Source: Bryobacteraceae bacterium
Lineage (GTDB): Bacteria > Acidobacteriota > Terriglobia > Bryobacterales > Bryobacteraceae
Direction: 5' to 3'
Assembly: GCA_025056865.1 (NCBI GenBank)
Contig: JANWVO010000046.1
Span: 1 to 57,589, forward strand
Length of the DNA stretch: 57,589 nucleotides
Shown here: piece by piece, positions 52,227 to 57,589 of the stretch
Layout: each line of letters starts with the position of its first letter
Position numbering within the stretch: position 1 is the stretch's first letter
Program-made: the position numbers and the translations under genes
Notes under the pieces: generated by a model
Seen by the model: only the letters and a program-made list of their open reading frames with translations
The model's database searches: none
Told to the model about the DNA's origin: nothing

Positions 52227-53201
52227 TCAGGGCGCCGGGGGAGCGGCGGAAGTCCGCATGACCGGAGCAGGACAGCACATCGCCTGGCAGGGCTCGGCCC
52301 AGGCGGCATCAGCGAGCCGCTCTTCGACCAGCTCGACGATCATGCGGATGAACCGGGGATGGGTGCCGGCGGTCCCGGCCCGGAACATTTTCAGCCCGAT
52401 CTGTTCCGCGTGGCGCGCCGCCTCGTAGTCGAGGTCGTAGAGCACCTCCATGTGGTCGCTGATGAAGCCGATGGGGGCCACGACCACCCGGCCGGCTCCC
52501 GCCGCGCGGACTTCATCGAGCGCCTCGAGAATGTCCGGCCCGAGCCAGGGCTGGTGCGGCGGCCCGCTGCGGCTCTGGTAGACGAGCCGGTAGTTGCCGA
52601 CGCCGGCCGCCCCGGCGACCAGCCGCGCCGTTTCCTCGAGCTGCTCGACGTAGCGCGAGGTGCGCGCCATCTCGAGCGGAATCGAGTGGGCGGTGAACAG
52701 CACCGGCGCGGGGCCGGAGAGCGCAAGCTGCTCGCGCAGCCGCTCCGCATTCACCTCGATGAAGCCCGGGTGGTTGTGAAAGTGGCGGATCTTGTCGCAG
52801 GCAGGCGCCAATGGCCCGGCGGCCGCGCGGGCGCGCTCGATGTCTTCGAGATACTGCCGGCAGGCCGAATAGGAGCTGTAGGCGGATGTGACGAACACGA
52901 GCGCCCGGCGCACGCCGTCTTCCGTCATGCGCCGCATCGTGTCCTCGATGAACGGATGCCAATTGCGGTTGCCCCAGTAGATGGGCATGTCGAGATGCGG
53001 CCGCAGGGCTTCGATCAGCGCGCGGCACTGGTCGTTGATCGGGCTTCGCCCGCCGAAGTGGTAATAGTGCCCGGCCACTTCCTCGAGCCGCGCCCGCGGA
53101 ATGTTGCGGCCGCGGGTCACCCGCTCGAGGAACGGCATGACATCTTCCGGTTTCTCCGGTCCGCCGAAGCTGAGCAGCAGGAAGGCGTCGTATCGCGGCA
53201 T
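52227..53201 (-). CDS. hemH: Ferrochelatase, probably coproporphyrin-type
   Basis: The 324-residue enzyme inserts ferrous iron into the porphyrin. Catalytic His172 (LFTAHSIP) and Glu252 (SDHMEVLYDLD) are present. With HemQ nearby it probably acts on coproporphyrin III, the CpfC reaction. The C-terminus has a Cys cluster (Cys305, Cys309, Cys310), and an internal Cys135 lies just before KIRHFHNHPGF. This resembles ferrochelatases that carry a [2Fe-2S] cluster. The cyclophilin gene follows on the same strand. Confidence 0.93.
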   Translation of the reverse strand: MPRYDAFLLLSFGGPEKPEDVMPFLERVTRGRNIPRARLEEVAGHYYHFGGRSPINDQCRALIEALRPHLDMPIYWGNRNWHPFIEDTMRRMTEDGVRRALVFVTSAYSSYSACRQYLEDIERARAAAGPLAPACDKIRHFHNHPGFIEVNAERLREQLALSGPAPVLFTAHSIPLEMARTSRYVEQLEETARLVAGAAGVGNYRLVYQSRSGPPHQPWLGPDILEALDEVRAAGAGRVVVAPIGFISDHMEVLYDLDYEAARHAEQIGLKMFRAGTAGTHPRFIRMIVELVEERLADAAWAEPCQAMCCPAPVMRTSAAPPAP

Positions 53202-53270
53202 GGACTCATTCCCTAGGATGCACGGACGCCACGGCGCGGCGCAGGCCTATGAGAGAATTCAGGGAAAACG

Positions 53271-54680
53271 ATGCGAAGAAGGGACCTGTTGCGAGGGGCG
53301 CCTGTATTGGGGCTGGCTGGCCGCGCCAGAGCGGCAGCCGTTGGGGATTATGAGGCGGTTGCCCGCCGCCTGATCGATGCCGCGCTCGCCGACCGCGGCG
53401 GCTGGGCGAAGATGGAGCATCTGTGCGACCGCATCGGCCCGCGGCTTTCTGGCTCCAAAGCGCTGGAGCTGGCCATCGAGTGGTGCGCCGGGACGATGCG
53501 CCGGGAGGGGCTGGAAAACGTCGTCACGCCGCCGGTGCAGGTGCCCGTCTGGGTGCGCGGCGATGAGAGCGCGTGGCTGGTCGAGCCGCGGCAGGCGCGG
53601 CTGGCGATGCTCGGGCTTGGAGGCAGCGTGGGCACGCCACCGGAGGGCATCACCGCGGAAGCAGTCTGCGTGGACAGCTTCGAGGAGCTGGAGCGGCTTG
53701 GCGAGGAGAAGGTCCGCGGCAGGATCGTGGTTTACAACCAGGCGTGGCGCGGCTACCGCGAGACCGTGGCCTACCGCAGCACGGGCGCTTCCCGCGCGGC
53801 GCGGCTTGGCGCGCGCGCCGTGCTCCTGCGCAGCGTCACTCCCGCCGGATTGCGCACGCCCCACACGGGCGCGCTGAACTACGCGGCCGATGCGCCGAAG
53901 ATTCCGGCGGCGGCCATTTCCATCGAAGACGCGCTGATGATCCGGCGGTTGCAGGATGCGGGCGTGCGCGTCACCGTGAGACTGCTGATGGAGGCCGCGA
54001 TGCTGGAGGACGCCCGTTCGGCGAACGTGATCGGCGAGATCCCCGGCCGCGAGCGCCCCGAGGAGGTGGTAGTGATGGGCGGCCATCTCGACTCCTGGGA
54101 CGTGGGGCAGGGCGCGCAGGACGATGCCAGCGGCTGCGTGGCCACCTGGCAGGCCGTGCAGTTGGTGAAGTCGCTCGGGCTGCGCCCGCGCCGCACGTTG
54201 CGCGTGTGCCTGTGGACGAATGAGGAAAACGGCCTGCGCGGCGGACGCGCCTACCGGGAATGGGTGGGCAACGCCGTCCGGGGCCACGTGGCGGCCATCG
54301 AGATGGATGGCGGGGCGGAGAAGCTGCGCGGCTTCGGCCTCAGCATTCAGGGCGCCCCGGCGGCCGCGTATGAGCAGGCGCTGGCCCGCATGGAGGCGAT
54401 CGCCGCGCTGATGCGGCCGTTGGGCCCCGTGGAGATTGTGCGCGGCGGAGGCGGAGCCGACATTGGCCCGCTGATGCGCGAGGGCGTCCCGGGCATCGCG
54501 CATCTCAGCACGGGCCGCCGCTACTTCGAGTGGCACCACACGGAGGCGGACACGCTGGACAAGATCGACCGCCGCGAGTTCCAGGAGCACATCGCCGCCC
54601 TCGCCGTGCTCGGCTACGTGCTGGCGGACATGGAGGAGCGGCTGGCCGAAGAGGCTGATTCGACGGGAGGGATTGCATGA
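53271..54680 (+). CDS. M28-family metallopeptidase with PA domain
   Basis: The 469-residue exported aminopeptidase/carboxypeptidase starts with a Tat-like signal (MRRRDLLRGAP). A protease-associated domain is at about 120-245. Zinc ligands are seen: His272 (GGHLDSWD), Asp284/285 (GAQDDASG), Glu318-Glu319 (TNEENG), Asp346 (IEMDGG) and His423 (HHTEADT). It probably trims extracytoplasmic peptides. Its stop overlaps the next gene's ATG (ATGA), so an NTF2-like protein is co-translated. Confidence 0.93.
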   Translation: MRRRDLLRGAPVLGLAGRARAAAVGDYEAVARRLIDAALADRGGWAKMEHLCDRIGPRLSGSKALELAIEWCAGTMRREGLENVVTPPVQVPVWVRGDESAWLVEPRQARLAMLGLGGSVGTPPEGITAEAVCVDSFEELERLGEEKVRGRIVVYNQAWRGYRETVAYRSTGASRAARLGARAVLLRSVTPAGLRTPHTGALNYAADAPKIPAAAISIEDALMIRRLQDAGVRVTVRLLMEAAMLEDARSANVIGEIPGRERPEEVVVMGGHLDSWDVGQGAQDDASGCVATWQAVQLVKSLGLRPRRTLRVCLWTNEENGLRGGRAYREWVGNAVRGHVAAIEMDGGAEKLRGFGLSIQGAPAAAYEQALARMEAIAALMRPLGPVEIVRGGGGADIGPLMREGVPGIAHLSTGRRYFEWHHTEADTLDKIDRREFQEHIAALAVLGYVLADMEERLAEEADSTGGIA

Positions 54681-55102
54681 AACAGATTCTTGCTGTTCTG
54701 TTGCTGTGCGCCGCGGGCGCATGGGGCGCCGATGAGACCAGGGCCGTGGAAGAAGCCGAGCGCGGCTGGGCGCGCGGCGTCACCGCGAACGACTTCGCGC
54801 TGCTCGAGAAGGTGCTGGCGCCGGATCTCGTCTACACGCACTCCAACGGGCTGGTGGACTCGCGCGACAGCTACATCGAGAGCCTGCGCTCCGGCAGGAG
54901 CCGGTATCTGAAGGTCGACTACAGCGAGCTGAAGGTGCGGCACATCACGCCGGACGTTGCGCTGACCCACTGCCGCGCGCTGGTGGTGACGCTTCAGCAG
55001 GGCAAGGAGACGCCGATGAACCTCGCGCTGCTGCACGTCTTCGTGAAACGGGGCGGGCAGTGGCAGATGGTGGCGCACCAGAGCGCGCGGCTGCCGCAAT
55101 AG
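54677..55102 (+). CDS. Exported NTF2-like (SnoaL/DUF4440-type) protein
   Basis: The 141-residue protein has a signal peptide (KQILAVLLLCAAGAWG) and a small alpha+beta cone fold of the NTF2-like superfamily: EEAERGWARGVTANDFALLE, DLVYTHSNGLVDS and WQMVAHQSARL. The pocket could bind a small ligand. It overlaps the M28 peptidase by 4 bases, suggesting joint secretion. Function unknown. Confidence 0.85.
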   Translation: MKQILAVLLLCAAGAWGADETRAVEEAERGWARGVTANDFALLEKVLAPDLVYTHSNGLVDSRDSYIESLRSGRSRYLKVDYSELKVRHITPDVALTHCRALVVTLQQGKETPMNLALLHVFVKRGGQWQMVAHQSARLPQ

Positions 55103-55121
55103 CGGGCGCGGGAAGCGGCGC

Positions 55122-55832
55122 TCAGCGCCGCAGTTCGCGGACGGCGATGTTGCGGAAGCGGATGGAAAGCTCATCGCGCGTGTGCAGTTGCAGCGCGATG
55201 TGGCCGCGCAGCCCGACGCCGCGGGCGCGGTGGTGGGCGTCGTCCAGAATGCCGGCGAAGTCCCGGTCCGTGATGACGCGGCCGTTCACGGTGGTGCGGA
55301 TCCGCGTGCCGTCGCAGAGGATGGAGATCTCATTCCAGCCGCTTCCTTCGCCGGCGTGGCGCCACTCCCACTCCGCAGGCGCGTGTTCGGGGCCGATGTT
55401 CCAGTCCGGCAGCAGCGGATGGATCCAGCGCTTCCAGCCGCGCGTCTCGTCATAGATCAGCCCGGTGCGCCAGGGCGCGGGCGGGTGGATGTCCACCTGC
55501 GGGCCGTCGAGCCACTGCGCCGCGCGGTCGTAGCGGCTGCGGACCTGCACGCCGGAATTGCCGGGGCTCGAACGGAAGCTCTGCACTTCGAGGCGCAGCT
55601 CGAAATCGCCGAACTCGTCTTCCGTCATCAGCCACACGTAGTCGTGATCCGGCCGGCCGCGAGAATCGCAGACAATCGAGCCTCCTTCCGCTTTCCAGAA
55701 GCCTTTCGCTGCGTCCTCCGGGCGGGCCTCGACGCGCCAGCCTGCCAGAGTGGCGCCATCGAACAGGGGACGCCACGGCTGCGCAGCCAGGGAAGCGGCG
55801 GCCAGCAGCAGCGCACACAATCTGCCTTTCAT
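55122..55832 (-). CDS. DUF1080 / 3-keto-disaccharide hydrolase-type protein
   Basis: The 236-residue exported protein has a signal peptide (to about residue 18) and a single DUF1080 jelly-roll: PLFDGATLAGW at the start, WKAEGGSIVCD, FELRLEVQSF, NSGVQVRSRY and RGHIALQLH. Members of this family hydrolyse 3-keto-glycosides produced by Gfo/Idh-type dehydrogenases in Bacteroidetes, or bind sugars. It is convergent with the NTF2-like gene. TATGAT lies 9 bases before the ATG at 55832, another nearly leaderless arrangement. A strong terminator for the upstream receptor gene precedes it. Confidence 0.87.
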   Translation of the reverse strand: MKGRLCALLLAAASLAAQPWRPLFDGATLAGWRVEARPEDAAKGFWKAEGGSIVCDSRGRPDHDYVWLMTEDEFGDFELRLEVQSFRSSPGNSGVQVRSRYDRAAQWLDGPQVDIHPPAPWRTGLIYDETRGWKRWIHPLLPDWNIGPEHAPAEWEWRHAGEGSGWNEISILCDGTRIRTTVNGRVITDRDFAGILDDAHHRARGVGLRGHIALQLHTRDELSIRFRNIAVRELRR

Positions 55833-55871
55833 TGCGCCCGCATCATATCGGATTCGCGGGGCCCTGCGCAG

Positions 55872-55920
55872 AAAAAAGAAGGGCCGGGGCACCCCGTGAA
55901 GGCAACGCCCCGGCCCTTCT
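55872..55920 (-). terminator. Rho-independent terminator of the receptor gene
   Basis: On the minus strand AGAAGGGCCGGGGC (55920-55907) pairs with GCCCCGGCCCTTCT (55890-55877) as 14 perfect base pairs around a 16-base loop. A run of T follows (55877-55872). It lies 22 bases after the receptor stop codon. Confidence 0.9.
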
Positions 55921-55942
55921 GTTCAGGTTCGCCGGAAGCCAG

Positions 55943-57589
55943 CTAGAACGAGTAGCGCAGGCTGAGCTGCATGTTGCGCTCGCTCGACTTGCTGGTGACC
56001 ATGCCGAAGGTGGCCGACGTCGGGTTGGTGTCGACGCCGCCCCAGTTCGGGTGGTTCGGGAAGTTGAACGCCTCGGCGCGGAACTGGAGGTTCTGCCGCT
56101 CGGTGAGGCGGAAGTTCTTGAACAGCGTCAGATTCCAGTTCTGGAAGCCGACGTTGTTGAACGGGATGGAGTTCCGGTTCTGATTTGGCAGCGTCCCCGG
56201 TGCCGGGCGAGTGGCCCAGGGCTGCCCGTTGACGGTGGGCTCGAACCAGTAGTCGGTGATGCCCGCGTAGTTGCCCTGGGCGTTCACGTTGGCGAAGCGC
56301 TGCGGGCGGTTCGGCATCCCGTTCAGGTTCCACGGCTTGAAGTTGGAGTCGCCGATGCCGAGGTAGTCGTCGTTGTTGCCGATGGTGATCGGGGCGCCGG
56401 TCTGGAAGTGGATGGTGCCCGAGATCTGCCAGCCGCCGATGGCCGTGCGGACGAAGCGGGACTGCGCGTTCGAGAAGAACGGCATATCCCAGACGAAGCT
56501 GGAGATGGCGACGTGCCGCGTGTCATTGGACGACTTGCCCCAGTTGAGCTGCTGGTTGAAGACGTCAATGAAGCGGTCGCGCGGACCGGAGTTGTTGTCC
56601 ATCAGCTTCGAGTAGGTGTAAGCGAAGTTGTACAGCAGCCCGCGCGAGAAGCGGCGGTTGACCTCGAGCTGGAGGCCGTTGTATTCGCTGCGGCCGGAGT
56701 GCTCGAGCATCGGGATGTTGGCGAAGCCCTTGTAGGTGCGGAGCCAGTTGACGTTGGCGCCGGCAGCCCAGGGCTGGAAGGTGGTGCCGGTGGGCAACTG
56801 GTTGAGGTCGCGCTCGCGGGAGAGGTTGATGCCCGTCGAGCCGATGTAGCTGACCTCGACCGTCGTGTCGCCGGTGAGCTGCCGCTGGTAGCTGACGTTC
56901 CAGTTGTAGCTGTACGGGATCTTGTAGACAGGGTCGATGGTCATGAAGAACTGCGGGAAGGCCACGCGCGGGCCGGCGCCGGGGTTGTCGGCGATGCCGT
57001 TGGTGACCGAAACCATCGGCTGCCAGGGCGGGTTGCCGCCGAGGAAGACGCTGTCATAGACACCCGGGCGGGAGACAAAGCCGCCAATGCCGGCGCGGAA
57101 GACGTTCTTCGAGCTGGCCTGGTAGGCAAGGCCGATGCGCGGAACGATGTCGAACTGGTTGGGGCTGGGATACGGGCTGCCGCCAGTGAGCAGACGGTCA
57201 AATTCGCCGCTGTCAATGGCAGGCACGCGGCCGCGGCCAGCGTCGGGGAATTTCTTGCCAGGGATCACGACGCCGTTGTAGCGGTCGCCGGAGAGCACGT
57301 TGCCGGTGGCGCGGTCCAGCACGGCGGCCTTGGCCGGATCGTACTTGTCCGGACGGAACACGCTGATGTTGCCCCACAGCGACTTGTAGTAGCCGTTCTG
57401 CCAGGTGCCGCGGAAGCCGAGTTCCAGCTTCAGCTTCGAGTTCACGCGCCAGGAGTCCTGGCCGAAGAACTCGAACATGTGACCACGGTAAGGCGTGTAG
57501 CTGCGCGGACCAATCTCCGCGTAGGTGGAGAAGAGACCGAGGGCGACGTTGCCGAGGCCCGTGCCGGTGCCGGGCGCGCCGCCAGGACG
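55943..57589 (-). CDS. Oar-type TonB-dependent receptor, 3' part (start beyond the window)
   Basis: About 548 residues of the C-terminal beta-barrel are visible; the frame stays open to the right edge, so the N-terminus lies outside. Repeats of barrel signatures (FEFFGQDSWRVNSKLKLELG, EVNRRFSRGLLYNFAYTYSK, NLQFRAEAFNFPNHPNWGG) match the receptor at 21.9-25.3 kb, though it is not a close copy. The protein ends in LSLRYSF with a terminal Phe typical of outer-membrane barrels. The ligand is unknown. A strong terminator follows. Confidence 0.92.
   Translation of the reverse strand, partial: RPGGAPGTGTGLGNVALGLFSTYAEIGPRSYTPYRGHMFEFFGQDSWRVNSKLKLELGFRGTWQNGYYKSLWGNISVFRPDKYDPAKAAVLDRATGNVLSGDRYNGVVIPGKKFPDAGRGRVPAIDSGEFDRLLTGGSPYPSPNQFDIVPRIGLAYQASSKNVFRAGIGGFVSRPGVYDSVFLGGNPPWQPMVSVTNGIADNPGAGPRVAFPQFFMTIDPVYKIPYSYNWNVSYQRQLTGDTTVEVSYIGSTGINLSRERDLNQLPTGTTFQPWAAGANVNWLRTYKGFANIPMLEHSGRSEYNGLQLEVNRRFSRGLLYNFAYTYSKLMDNNSGPRDRFIDVFNQQLNWGKSSNDTRHVAISSFVWDMPFFSNAQSRFVRTAIGGWQISGTIHFQTGAPITIGNNDDYLGIGDSNFKPWNLNGMPNRPQRFANVNAQGNYAGITDYWFEPTVNGQPWATRPAPGTLPNQNRNSIPFNNVGFQNWNLTLFKNFRLTERQNLQFRAEAFNFPNHPNWGGVDTNPTSATFGMVTSKSSERNMQLSLRYSF

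Noticed and set aside
21944-57589. Recent duplication of the two Oar-type receptors
   Set aside because: They share family signatures only; lengths of barrel segments and local sequence differ too much for a recent copy.

Overview
The window looks like chromosomal DNA of a high-GC member of the Acidobacteriota, most likely a Bryobacterales/Solibacter-type bacterium. This is inferred from gene content, not from a marker-gene comparison. The pointers are two very large Oar-type TonB-dependent receptors, a CRTAC1/FG-GAP protein, a PEP-CTERM protein, Tat-exported Gfo/Idh oxidoreductases, a DUF1080 protein, a squalene-hopene cyclase and a coproporphyrin-type heme pathway. I see no phage, transposase, integrase, CRISPR array or plasmid gene. 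It reads as ordinary core and metabolic chromosome with short operons on both strands.

Layout. 1-730: a gene-free stretch with three copies of a short repeat, then tRNA-Pro (-) and tRNA-Asp (+). 0.8-8.9 kb: a PLP dehydratase/2-hydroxyacid dehydrogenase pair, a zinc-ribbon membrane protein, a DMT exporter, a PfkB sugar kinase, a ferredoxin reductase behind an unknown Cys-rich protein, dGTPase and a YfgM-like TPR protein. 9-21.9 kb: squalene-hopene cyclase, tpiA, a 427-base gap with a possible structured RNA, a PEP-CTERM protein, lepA divergent from ribH-nusB, a DinB protein, an ATP10-like protein, pheS-pheT and a mannose-1-phosphate guanylyltransferase. 21.9-32.7 kb: an Oar-type receptor, ssb, a secreted subtilase, an HtrA protease, a DMT transporter and an M20 peptidase. 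32.8-35.1 kb: motA-motB and an unknown gene. 35.1-45.5 kb: a long minus-strand run (recG, rsmD, SagB-type dehydrogenase, Gfo/Idh, GH88-like, GH3, NirJ/AhbD-like radical SAM, [2Fe-2S] ferredoxin). 45.5-55.8 kb: a two-component system translationally coupled and followed by a CRTAC1 protein, a Tat Gfo/Idh enzyme, hemQ, a cyclophilin, hemH, an M28 peptidase with an NTF2-like protein, and a DUF1080 protein. 55.9 kb to the end: the 3' part of a second Oar-type receptor.

How the genes fit together. The receptors, GH3, GH88-like, DUF1080 and Gfo/Idh genes suggest a carbohydrate scavenger that handles uronic-acid oligosaccharides and possibly 3-keto-glycosides. HemQ and the ferrochelatase imply heme formation through coproheme. 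The two-component system is next to an exported beta-propeller-like protein.

The most unusual signal is regulatory. At least seven start codons, including several TTG, sit 6-8 bases after a -10-like hexamer with no Shine-Dalgarno site, which suggests widespread leaderless mRNAs. Other points for a second look are the GH3 protein with non-canonical catalytic positions, the palindrome over the radical-SAM start codon, the Cys-rich ferrochelatase tail, the ATP10-like protein and the hairpin-rich gap at 12.1 kb.
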